Assembly (NCBI RefSeq): GCF_010500835.1
Contig: NZ_JAAAMJ010000005.1
Location: 1 to 64,000 of the forward strand
Length of the DNA stretch: 64,000 nt
From: Aurantimonas aggregata
GTDB lineage: Bacteria > Pseudomonadota > Alphaproteobacteria > Rhizobiales > Rhizobiaceae
Direction of reading: 5' to 3'
The position numbers and the translations under genes were made by a program. Under the pieces are notes generated by a model. The model did no database searches. It was not told the origin of the DNA and saw only the letters and a list, made by a program, of their open reading frames with translations. This document shows positions 44,340 through 51,878 of the stretch, piece by piece. How positions within the stretch are numbered: position 1 is the first letter of the stretch; each line of letters opens with the position of its first letter.

Positions 44340-44639
44340 ATGGCGGAATTGCAGGTCGTCTACTGGCGTGACATCCCGGCCCAGGTGATCGTGCGGCAGG
44401 GCCGCAAGGCGGCCAGGCGCGAGCTGCCGAAACGGTTCATCGAGGCAGTCGACATGTGCGCGATGAGCGTCGGGGCCAAGGATTCCGACGCCTATCTGGC
44501 GGAATGGCGCCGGGCGAGCACCGAGCGGGACGCCGACGATCTCGAAAGCGAGGCCGAGCGCGCCGCCGCCGAAATCGACGCCACCTACAACAGGGAGCGG
44601 CTTCGCTCGCTCATCGACAATGCGGGGCGCGAGCCATGA
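44340..44639 (+). CDS. PF13769 'virulence factor' family protein
   Basis: A 99-residue soluble protein beginning AELQVVYWRDIPAQVIVRQG, which I recognise as the PF13769 'Virulence_fact' family. The name comes from an early screen and says little about mechanism. The C-terminal half is a charged helix (ERDADDLESEAERAAAEIDA). It starts at ATG 44340 after GGAGGA and overlaps the MTHFR-like gene by ATGA (44636-44639). The recurrent fusion or coupling of this family with MTHFR-like genes makes it a probable subunit or partner of that enzyme. Confidence 0.88.
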   Translation: MAELQVVYWRDIPAQVIVRQGRKAARRELPKRFIEAVDMCAMSVGAKDSDAYLAEWRRASTERDADDLESEAERAAAEIDATYNRERLRSLIDNAGREP

Positions 44640-45517
44640 GCCTGTCGCTGCCGCAGACGCGGGACGTCATCGACGCCTCGATCGAAGTCGCGCCGAAACA
44701 GGCGATGCGCTCGACGGATCTGCCCGGCCTGTTCCCCGCCGGCACCCGCGTCTACCTGACCGATGTCGGCATCGACAGCGTCAGAGACTTCGTCGCCGCC
44801 ACACGGCGGATTGCTGATCTCGGCTATGTCCCGGTGCCGCACATCCCCGCGCGCCGGATCCGGTCGCGCGAGGAGCTGCTGACCCGGATCCGCGCCTATG
44901 CCGAAGAGGCCGGGGTCACCGACGTGCTGGTGATCGGCGGCGGCCTCGACCGACCGGCCGGACCCTACACCTCGTCGATGGAAATCCTCGAAAGCGGCCT
45001 GCTCGATCGCCACGGCATCAGCGAAATCGGCGTTGCCGGCCATCCGGAGGGCTCGCCCGAGTTCTCGCTCGCCACGGCCGAGGCCGCGCTTCGTCTGAAG
45101 CGCGATTTCTGCGAGCGCACCGGCGCAAGGATGCGAATCGTCACGCAGTTCGGCTTTGACGCCGACGTCTACATCGACTGGGCGATGGCGGTGCGCGATA
45201 GCGGCATCGGCCTGCCGATCCATATCGGCGTCGCCGGGCCGGCCTCGATCACGACGCTGATCCGCTATGCCGCCCTCTGCGGCGTCGGCAGTTCGGTGAC
45301 GTTCCTGAAAAAGCGCACCGGTGCGCTGGCGGCGCTCGCCGCCCACCATTCGCCCGAGTCCGTCGTCGGGCCGATCGAGCAGCACTGGCGGCAGACGCCG
45401 GAATCGCCGGTCCGGCAGATCCACGTCTTCCCGTTCGGTGGCTTGGCCCAGTCGGCGGCCTGGCTGCGCGAGCGCGGCTCCTGGCCCGGCAGCGCCGCGG
45501 AGCGGGCGCTGGGGTGA
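44636..45517 (+). CDS. Methylenetetrahydrofolate reductase-like protein
   Basis: A 293-residue member of the MetF barrel superfamily. Visible blocks are DVIDASIEVAPKQ (catalytic-face Glu expected at the S-I-E-V position), DVLVIGGGLDRPAGPYTSSM, IGVAGHPEGSPE and VTQFGFDADVYIDW, the last being the FAD/folate-binding T-Q-F segment. In canonical MetF GVAGYPEKH contacts NADH. It would interconvert methylene-THF and methyl-THF, linking to the pterin methyltransferase downstream. It is translationally coupled to the PF13769 gene. It is sequence-divergent from E. coli MetF, so the physiological direction is uncertain. Confidence 0.88.
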   Translation: MSLSLPQTRDVIDASIEVAPKQAMRSTDLPGLFPAGTRVYLTDVGIDSVRDFVAATRRIADLGYVPVPHIPARRIRSREELLTRIRAYAEEAGVTDVLVIGGGLDRPAGPYTSSMEILESGLLDRHGISEIGVAGHPEGSPEFSLATAEAALRLKRDFCERTGARMRIVTQFGFDADVYIDWAMAVRDSGIGLPIHIGVAGPASITTLIRYAALCGVGSSVTFLKKRTGALAALAAHHSPESVVGPIEQHWRQTPESPVRQIHVFPFGGLAQSAAWLRERGSWPGSAAERALG

Positions 45518-45554
45518 GACCGACGATGTTGACCATCCGTCCCCGGAGACGTCC

Positions 45555-46499
45555 ATGACCCGCACCATCGTCGCCTCCGCCCGCCGGGAGATCGTCATCG
45601 GCTTCGACGAGCCGTTCTGCGTCATCGGCGAACGGATCAACCCGACCGGCCGCAAGAAGCTCGCCGCCGAGATGGTGGCCGGCAATTTCGAGACGGTGAC
45701 CAGCGACGTGCTGCAGCAGGTCGCTGCGGGCGCCACCATGCTCGACGTCAATGCCGGGGTCACCGCCGTCGACCCCAATGCCTCCGAACCGCCGCTGCTG
45801 CTCGAGACGATCCGGCTGGTCCAGAGCCTCACCGACCTGCCGATCTCGATCGACTCTTCGGTATCGCTGGCGATCAAGGCGGCGCTCGAGATTGCCGAGG
45901 GCCGGCCGCTGGTCAATTCGGTCACCGGCGAATTGGAGAAGCTCGAAGCCATCCTGCCATTGATCAGGCAATACGACGTGCCGGTCGTGGCGATCTCCAA
46001 CGACGAGAACGGCATTTCGGAAGATCCGGACGTCCGCTTCGAGGTCGCGCGAAGGATCGTCCGCCATGCGGCCGACTACGGCATCAAGCCCTGTGACATC
46101 GTCGTCGACCCGCTGGTGATGCCGATCGGCGCGATGGGCACCGCCGGGCGGCAGGTCTTCGCGCTCGTGCGGCGGTTGCGCGAGGAGCTCGGCGTCAACA
46201 CGATCTGCGGCGCCTCCAACATCTCATTCGGCCTGCCGCATCGCCATGGCATCAACGCCGCCTTCCTGCCGATGGCGATCGCCGCCGGGATGACCTCGGC
46301 GATCATGAACCCCTGCCGGCCGCAGGAAATGGAAGCGGTGCGCGCCGCCAACGTGCTGATGGGCAACGACCCGTCCTGCATGGGCTGGATCCACAGCTAT
46401 CGCGACGCCGTGCCTTCGGCGGGGATGGCGGCTGCGGCTCCTGCCACTTCGACCGGACGCCGGCGCGGTGGCCGCGAAGCGCGACGGCCCACAGCGTGA
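45555..46499 (+). CDS. Methyltetrahydrofolate:corrinoid methyltransferase (DHPS-like, MeTr)
   Basis: A 314-residue pterin-binding TIM barrel. Motifs are FCVIGERINPTGRKKL, MLDVNAGV, PISIDSSV, PLVNSVTGE, DIVVDPLVMPIG and ICGASNISFGLPHR. The GERINPTG/NSV/SNISFGLP set is that of MeTr/MtvA and the MetH pterin module, not of dihydropteroate synthase proper. It should move methyl groups between the corrinoid protein and THF. The C-terminus bears an Arg/Gly tail, TGRRRGGREARR. It starts 38 bp after the MTHFR-like gene and is followed by a probable terminator. Confidence 0.93.
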   Translation: MTRTIVASARREIVIGFDEPFCVIGERINPTGRKKLAAEMVAGNFETVTSDVLQQVAAGATMLDVNAGVTAVDPNASEPPLLLETIRLVQSLTDLPISIDSSVSLAIKAALEIAEGRPLVNSVTGELEKLEAILPLIRQYDVPVVAISNDENGISEDPDVRFEVARRIVRHAADYGIKPCDIVVDPLVMPIGAMGTAGRQVFALVRRLREELGVNTICGASNISFGLPHRHGINAAFLPMAIAAGMTSAIMNPCRPQEMEAVRAANVLMGNDPSCMGWIHSYRDAVPSAGMAAAAPATSTGRRRGGREARRPTA

Positions 46500-46520
46500 C
46501 CATGAATCATCGACTGGTTC

Positions 46521-46566
46521 GGCCGCGCGGAGACGCCGTCCCGTCTGACGGCGCGGTTTCTTTCTC
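46521..46566 (+). terminator. Probable terminator after the pterin methyltransferase gene
   Basis: CCGCGC (46523-46528) and GCGCGG (46551-46556) form the outer stem; AGACG (46531-46535)/CGTCT (46542-46546) lies inside. TTTCTTTC follows at once. It is 24 bp after the stop codon. Confidence 0.65.
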
Positions 46567-46652
46567 GCAGATGCGAAATAAACTTGCCGTGGCACCAACT
46601 ATCTCGCCAGCCTTAGCGTTTATGAGGGACAGGTCCACAAGGAATGCCCTCG

Positions 46653-47021
46653 ATGATTCGCCGCCACCCCTTTCCCGCCGTCTTTGCCCACGCGCCCAAG
46701 ACGGCAGCGGAAATGACCACGCTGATGATCATGTCGCCGTTTGTCATCGGCACGCGCCTGACGCAGTTCTGGGCGTCCGCCGCCTCGCCGCAGGCCAGCG
46801 ACCGCGAAGAGGCGGCCCAGATGGTCAGCGAGAAGATGCAGGCCGTCGGCGAATCGCTGATGGCGATGAACCTCGCCGCGGTCGAGGCGGTGACCAAGGC
46901 CACGCTGGCCGCCGCGACCGGATCGTATTCGAACGACAATCATGGCGACGCCATCTTCTCGGCCGGGCTGAAGCCCTATTCGCAGCGCGTCCGGGCGAAC
47001 CGCAAACGCCTGTCGCGCTAA
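46653..47021 (+). CDS. Small helical protein, unknown (phasin-like composition)
   Basis: A 122-residue protein with no signal peptide. The central part, SDREEAAQMVSEKMQAVGES followed by LMAMNLAAVEAVTKATLAA, is an amphipathic helix rich in Ala/Met, as in phasin-like proteins. MTTLMIMSPFVIGTRLTQFW is more hydrophobic. The end is basic (RVRANRKRL). ATG 46653 follows AAGGA with 9-bp spacing. It lies between the pterin methyltransferase and corrinoid activator genes and may be an accessory or merely a neighbour. No family assignment is secure. Confidence 0.6.
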   Translation: MIRRHPFPAVFAHAPKTAAEMTTLMIMSPFVIGTRLTQFWASAASPQASDREEAAQMVSEKMQAVGESLMAMNLAAVEAVTKATLAAATGSYSNDNHGDAIFSAGLKPYSQRVRANRKRLSR

Positions 47022-47052
47022 CCCTGCTCGCGCCTTCGTTCCGGAACCACCG

Positions 47053-49137
47053 ATGAGCGGCGAGACTGATCCCCTCGTCCTGTTCATGCCGTCCGGCCGG
47101 CGCGGCCGCTTCGCGCGCGGCACGTCGCTGATCGCTGCCGCCCGCTCGCTCGGCGTCCATGTCGAAAGCGTCTGCGGCGGACGCGGCATCTGCGGCCGAT
47201 GCCAGGTCGAGATCGTCGAAGGTGCCTTTGCCAAGCACCAGATCGTCTCGGCCGCCGATCATCTGTCGCCGGTCTCGGCGACGGAAATCCGCTACGCGGA
47301 GAAGCGCGTCCTGAAGCCCGGCCGGCGGCTGTCCTGCGCCACATCGATCGAGGGCGACCTCGTCGTCGACCTGCCATCGGACATGGCGGTGAACACGGCG
47401 GTCGTGCGCAAGGCGGTCGACACGCGGGTCTTCCCGCGCGACCCGGCGATCCGCCTGCTCCTTGTCGAGGTGCCCGAGCCGGACATGCACGCCCCGCTCG
47501 GCGATCTCGACCGGGTGTTCGCGGCGCTGGAGAGTGACTGGGGCCTCGCCCGGCCGACGGTCGAACACTCGATCCTGCCGCTGCTGCAGAAGGCGTTGCG
47601 CGAGGGCCCGTGGCAGGTGACCTGTGCCATCGCGCATGACCATGAGGAAGATCGCCCGCATCTGATGGCGATCTATCCGGGCCTGAAGAACGAGGCCTAC
47701 GGGATCGCCGTCGACATCGGCTCGACAACCATCGCGCTGTCCCTCTCCTCGCTGCTTTCCGGCGCGACCATCGCCGCCACCGGCGCCCCCAATCCGCAGA
47801 TCCGCTTCGGTGAGGACCTGATGAGCCGGGTCTCCTACGTCATGATGAACCCGGGCGGACGGGCCGAGATGACGCGCGCCGTCCGCGAGACCGTGCAGGC
47901 GATGATCGAGACCGTTGCCACCGAGGCCAATGTCTCGACGGGCGACATCATGGACTGTGTCTTCGTCGGCAATCCGGTGATGCACCATCTGTTTCTCGGC
48001 ATCGACCCGACCGAGCTCGGTCAGGCGCCGTTCGCGCTGGCCCTCTCGGGCGCCCTGGCACTGCCTGCGGCCGATCTCGACCTGAGCCTGCATCCTGTGG
48101 CCCGTGCCTATCTGCTGCCGTGCATCGCCGGCCATGTCGGCGCTGACGCCGCGGCGGCGACGCTGTCGGAGGGCCCGCACCGCCAGGACGAGATGATGCT
48201 CCTCGTCGATGTCGGGACCAATGCCGAAATCGTGCTCGGCAACCGCCACCGGCTGCTGGCCGCCTCTTCGCCCACCGGCCCGGCCTTCGAGGGCGCCGAG
48301 ATTTCCTGCGGCCAGCGCGCCGCACCGGGCGCGATCGAACGGGTGCGGATCGACCCGGTCACGCTGGAGCCGCGCTTTAAGGTGATCGGCATCGACATCT
48401 GGTCCGACGATCCGGGCTTTGCCGAAGCGGCAGCGGCGCTCGGCGTGACCGGCATATGCGGTTCCGGCATCGTCGAGGTGGTGGCCGAGTTGTTCCTCAC
48501 CGGCATCGTCACCGAGGATGGCGTCATCGACGGTTCGCTGGCGGCCCGATCGCCCCGGATCGTGCAGAGCGGGCGGACGTTCGCCTATGTCCTGCACGAG
48601 ACGCCGCAGCGAACGCTGACCATCCTGCAGACCGATATCCGCGCCATCCAGCTGGCCAAGGCGGCGCTGTATGCAGGGATCAAGCTGCTGATCGACCGTT
48701 TCTCGCAGCCCGGCGGCCCGGCCGTGCAGATCGATCGGATCGCGCTGGCCGGCGCGTTCGGCTCGTTCATCGAGCCGCGCTACGCGATGGTGCTCGGGCT
48801 CGTTCCCGACTGCGATCTCGAGCGGTGCCAGGCGGTCGGCAACGCCGCCGGCGCCGGTGCCCGCATGGCGCTGCTCAATCGCGCCTATCGCCGCGAAATC
48901 GAAGCGACGGTCAGCCGCATCGAGAAGATCGAGACGGCGCTGGAGCCGGCCTTCCAGGATCATTTCGTCGCGGCCATGGCCTTCCCGAACAAGCGCGACG
49001 CCTTTCCTTCGCTTGCTCTTGTGCAGGCGCTGCCGAACCGGGACGCAAGCGGCATGCTGTTGCCCGGCCAGGGTGCTTCGGCGTCCGGCACGCCGGATCG
49101 CGGGCGCCGCGGCGGCCGGGCGGGTCGCTCGACCTGA
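47053..49137 (+). CDS. Corrinoid-activating ASKHA ATPase with [2Fe-2S] domain (RACo/RamA-like)
   Basis: A 694-residue reductive activator. The N-terminal plant-type ferredoxin domain has Cys41, Cys47, Cys50 (CGGRGICGRC) and Cys95 as cluster ligands. A linker precedes the ASKHA/DUF4445 domain: GIAVDIGSTTIALSL (phosphate 1), VFVGNPVMHHLFLG, LLVDVGTNAEIVLGN (phosphate 2), GICGSGIVEV and IALAGAFGSFIEP. It uses ATP to return inactive Co(II) corrinoid proteins to Co(I), the job done by the AdoMet domain in MetH. The C-terminus carries the tail GRRGGRAGRS. It lies 31 bp after the small helical gene. Confidence 0.93.
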   Translation: MSGETDPLVLFMPSGRRGRFARGTSLIAAARSLGVHVESVCGGRGICGRCQVEIVEGAFAKHQIVSAADHLSPVSATEIRYAEKRVLKPGRRLSCATSIEGDLVVDLPSDMAVNTAVVRKAVDTRVFPRDPAIRLLLVEVPEPDMHAPLGDLDRVFAALESDWGLARPTVEHSILPLLQKALREGPWQVTCAIAHDHEEDRPHLMAIYPGLKNEAYGIAVDIGSTTIALSLSSLLSGATIAATGAPNPQIRFGEDLMSRVSYVMMNPGGRAEMTRAVRETVQAMIETVATEANVSTGDIMDCVFVGNPVMHHLFLGIDPTELGQAPFALALSGALALPAADLDLSLHPVARAYLLPCIAGHVGADAAAATLSEGPHRQDEMMLLVDVGTNAEIVLGNRHRLLAASSPTGPAFEGAEISCGQRAAPGAIERVRIDPVTLEPRFKVIGIDIWSDDPGFAEAAAALGVTGICGSGIVEVVAELFLTGIVTEDGVIDGSLAARSPRIVQSGRTFAYVLHETPQRTLTILQTDIRAIQLAKAALYAGIKLLIDRFSQPGGPAVQIDRIALAGAFGSFIEPRYAMVLGLVPDCDLERCQAVGNAAGAGARMALLNRAYRREIEATVSRIEKIETALEPAFQDHFVAAMAFPNKRDAFPSLALVQALPNRDASGMLLPGQGASASGTPDRGRRGGRAGRST

Positions 49138-49302
49138 AGCGGCGCCGGATGAATTTTGCGTTCGGCGAGTGCCCTGATCGCGCATCCCGCCCGTTGCGTC
49201 TTGGCGCAAACAGGCTTATCCAACCCCATCCCGCTTGACAGAAGGCGAATAACGAACCGAGCCAGCCCGATGCTGCGCCGTCGTCGCCACCCATGAGGAC
49301 CG

Positions 49303-49668
49303 ATGAAGCCGATCGACAGCGATTTCGCCGACCGCCGCAAGACCGCCAACGAGGCCAAGCAGGCGCTCCTTGACAAGGCCAAGGCACGTCTCAACAGCCC
49401 TGAGGCCGAAAAGGCCCGCGAGGAGCGCGCAGCCGTCGTTGCCGCGCGCGAGGAGCGCCAGGCGCAGAAGCGCGCGGAAGACGAGCAGAAGCAGCGCGAG
49501 GAAGAGGCTCGCGAGGTTGAGCGGGAAGCCGTCCGCCAGGCCGAGGAAGAAGCCAAGAAGGCCGACCAGAATCGCCTGATCGACCAGATGGTTTCCGACG
49601 AAGCGGCCCGGAAGGCCGAGCGCGACGCCAAATACGCCAGCCGCAAGGCACGCCAGGGCAAGAAATAG
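49303..49668 (+). CDS. DUF6481 coiled-coil protein
   Basis: A 121-residue, highly charged protein. It opens DFADRRKTANEAKQALLDKA and continues as one long coiled coil of alternating Lys/Arg and Glu/Ala (REERQAQKRAEDEQKQREEE). These features match the family I know as DUF6481 in alphaproteobacteria. No signal or membrane segment is present. ATG 49303 follows a GAGGA site. Function is unknown; small charged coiled coils of this kind may bind RNA or ribosomes. It is probably not part of the corrinoid pathway. Confidence 0.8.
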   Translation: MKPIDSDFADRRKTANEAKQALLDKAKARLNSPEAEKAREERAAVVAAREERQAQKRAEDEQKQREEEAREVEREAVRQAEEEAKKADQNRLIDQMVSDEAARKAERDAKYASRKARQGKK

Positions 49669-49788
49669 CCCCGCACGCCCTGTCTTCCCGTTCGGCGCCG
49701 CAATCCGGCTTGCGCGGCGCCGGCTTTGCCGCCAATTTCGGGTGGCCGGTCGGTTCCGGCATGGTCGGGATGCGGAGCTGGATCGGCA

Positions 49789-50835
49789 ATGGTGAGGGCC
49801 AACGGGTCCGTGGTGTTGGAGCGTCCGCCTCGATCCGTCGAGCCTGACGCCGCGCCGAAACGCACGATAATCTTCCTGCTCGTGCCCAATTTCTCGATGA
49901 TCGCCTTCGCGACGGCGATCGAGCCGTTGCGGATCGCCAACCGCATCGTCGGCCGAGAGATTTACCGGTGGCGCCTGGCGTCGCAGGACGGGCGGCCGGT
50001 GCGGGCCTCGAATGGTGTCGAGGTGGCGGTCTCCACCTCCGTCGAGGACGAACGCCGTGCGCTGCCTGGGGAGCGGCGGCCCTCGATGGTGTTCGCCTGC
50101 TCCGGCATCCTGGTTGAAGATTTCAGCGACCGAAGCACCCTCTCCTATCTGCGTGAAGCGCATCAGCGCGGCATTTCCGTCGGCGGCCTGTGCACGGCCG
50201 CGTGGATCCTCGCCCGCGCCGGCCTTCTCGCCGACCGGCGCTGCGCGATCCACTGGGAGAACCTGCCCGGCTTCGCCGAGGCGTTTCCCCGCGCCGACGT
50301 CTATGCCGACCTCTTCGAGATCGACCACAACATCTACACATGCGCCGGCGGCACCGCCTCGCTCGACATGATGCTGGCGCTGATCGGCCACGACCTCGGC
50401 GACGAGGTGGTGAACCGGGTCTGCGAGCAGGCGCTGACCGACCGCGTGCGCAGCGCCCACGACCGACAACGGCTGCCACTGCGGGCAAGGCTCGGCATTC
50501 AGCACGGTAAGGTGCTGCGGGTGATCGAGATCATGGAGGCCAATCTCTCCGACCCGCTTTCGCTGGTGGAGATCGCCCGGCATGTCGGGCTTTCGCGCAG
50601 GCAGGTGGAACGGTTGTTCGACAAGGAGATGGGGCGCTCGCCGGCGCGCTATTACCTGGAGATCCGGCTCGATCGCGCTCGCCATCTGCTGGTGCAGTCG
50701 CAACTGCCGATCGTCGAGATTGCCGTCGCCTGCGGCTTCGTCTCGGCCTCGCACTTCTCCAAATGCTACCGTGAACTCTACGACCGCTCGCCGCAGCAGG
50801 AGCGCGCGGCCCGCGCCGCCCTGACGCCGGCCTGA
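49789..50835 (+). CDS. GlxA/GbdR-family AraC-type transcriptional activator
   Basis: A 348-residue regulator. The N-terminal DJ-1/PfpI-like domain (FLLVPNFSMIAFATAIEPLR, and GGLCTAAWILARAGLL at the nucleophile elbow) is followed by a two-HTH AraC domain (LVEIARHVGLSRRQVERLFD and IVEIAVACGFVSASHFSKCY). GbdR, the activator of betaine and dimethylglycine catabolism in Pseudomonas, has this exact architecture. Its place between the corrinoid activator and dimethylglycine dehydrogenase genes strongly suggests the same job. ATG 49789 is used; the GGAG ribosome site is about 11 bp upstream. Confidence 0.9.
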   Translation: MVRANGSVVLERPPRSVEPDAAPKRTIIFLLVPNFSMIAFATAIEPLRIANRIVGREIYRWRLASQDGRPVRASNGVEVAVSTSVEDERRALPGERRPSMVFACSGILVEDFSDRSTLSYLREAHQRGISVGGLCTAAWILARAGLLADRRCAIHWENLPGFAEAFPRADVYADLFEIDHNIYTCAGGTASLDMMLALIGHDLGDEVVNRVCEQALTDRVRSAHDRQRLPLRARLGIQHGKVLRVIEIMEANLSDPLSLVEIARHVGLSRRQVERLFDKEMGRSPARYYLEIRLDRARHLLVQSQLPIVEIAVACGFVSASHFSKCYRELYDRSPQQERAARAALTPA

Positions 50836-50866
50836 GTAACGGCGCAACCAGGCTCTCCGGCCGCTT

Positions 50867-51760
50867 TTACTGGTATCCGTCCATCCAGCGCTGCTGGCGG
50901 TCCTGCCACATGCGCTCGCCGACCATGCAGTCGACGCCGCTGCCCTGCGTCCGCATCACCTGCGCCTCGTCCTCCGCCTCGACGTCCCAGTCGCCGGCGA
51001 GTTCCATCACCAGCTTGCGACGGACCGCCTCGGGAAACTGCGACCAGTCGTTGACCGGGATCATGAAGGCGCCGGGGCCACCGATGACGCAATTCTCGTA
51101 ATAGCGGTCGAGATCGGGGATTGAACCCCAGGAGGCATAGCTGCCGGAGGTCATCAGTGGCAGGCCGTTGATCGTCACCCCTCGCCGGACAGCATTGTCG
51201 CGGGCTTCGACGACCGGCCGGCCCTGGTTGTTCGGGCCATCGCCGGAGATGTCGATTACCCGCCGCAGGCCGTCGAAGCCGTTGCGGTCGAACAGCGGCA
51301 CGGCGAAATCGATCGCGGCGGCAACGGACGTGCGGCGCTCGCGCTCCGGCTCCTCGGTCTGCAGCCGGTAGGCGAAGCCGTCTGCCGTCTCGCGCGAGTC
51401 GATCAGCGTCCAGGGCACCACCACGGACTGCGAGAAGCTGCCAGCCCATTCAATATAGGAGACGGCGACGCGTCCATGGCCGCCGTTCATGATCGCCTTC
51501 TGGACGTCCTCGCTGCGGAAGGCTGCGGCGTAACCGGCGCGCTGGATCTCCTGCTCGCCGCGATCCATCGACCAGGAGACGTCGACCGCCAGCACCAGTT
51601 CGACATCGACCTTGATGCCGCTTCTGGTCGCCGGCGCCTGGGTCGCGCCGAGATCGCCGAGGCCGCGCTGTTGGGCAACGGCGGGCCGCACCATGTCGAT
51701 CGTCGCGGCGGCGGCGAAGGCGATCGACAGGGCTGCGAAACTGCGAATCCCATGGCGCAT
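50867..51760 (-). CDS. DUF1194 von Willebrand A-like exported protein
   Basis: A 297-residue protein with an N-terminal signal (SFAALSIAFAAAATIDM) and a vWA fold of the DUF1194 family. The metal-ion-dependent adhesion site is D-x-S-x-S in AVDVSWSMDRGEQ; supporting elements are RRVIDISGDGPNNQG and the Thr of the ERRTSVAAAI segment. Two Cys (NCVIGG, DCMVGE) may pair. Role unknown, periplasmic, possibly binding proteins through Mg2+. It is converged upon by the regulator gene and lies downstream of the dimethylglycine dehydrogenase gene on the same strand (118 bp apart). Confidence 0.88.
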   Translation of the reverse strand: MRHGIRSFAALSIAFAAAATIDMVRPAVAQQRGLGDLGATQAPATRSGIKVDVELVLAVDVSWSMDRGEQEIQRAGYAAAFRSEDVQKAIMNGGHGRVAVSYIEWAGSFSQSVVVPWTLIDSRETADGFAYRLQTEEPERERRTSVAAAIDFAVPLFDRNGFDGLRRVIDISGDGPNNQGRPVVEARDNAVRRGVTINGLPLMTSGSYASWGSIPDLDRYYENCVIGGPGAFMIPVNDWSQFPEAVRRKLVMELAGDWDVEAEDEAQVMRTQGSGVDCMVGERMWQDRQQRWMDGYQ

Positions 51761-51878
51761 TGCAAAAAGGTCCTGCCGAAACGCAGGCGGTGCAATTCAC
51801 AAAACCGTCACTGAACCGTATTGACCACCGGGAGACGCCGGATGCTCCCAGTCTGTGGACAACTGCCGCGAGGGCCGA

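Noticed and set aside
46825-49209. 794-codon open frame on the minus strand
   Set aside because: It is antisense to the corrinoid activator, whose ferredoxin and ASKHA motifs are unambiguous. The antisense translation is Arg/Asp/His-rich and has no domain.
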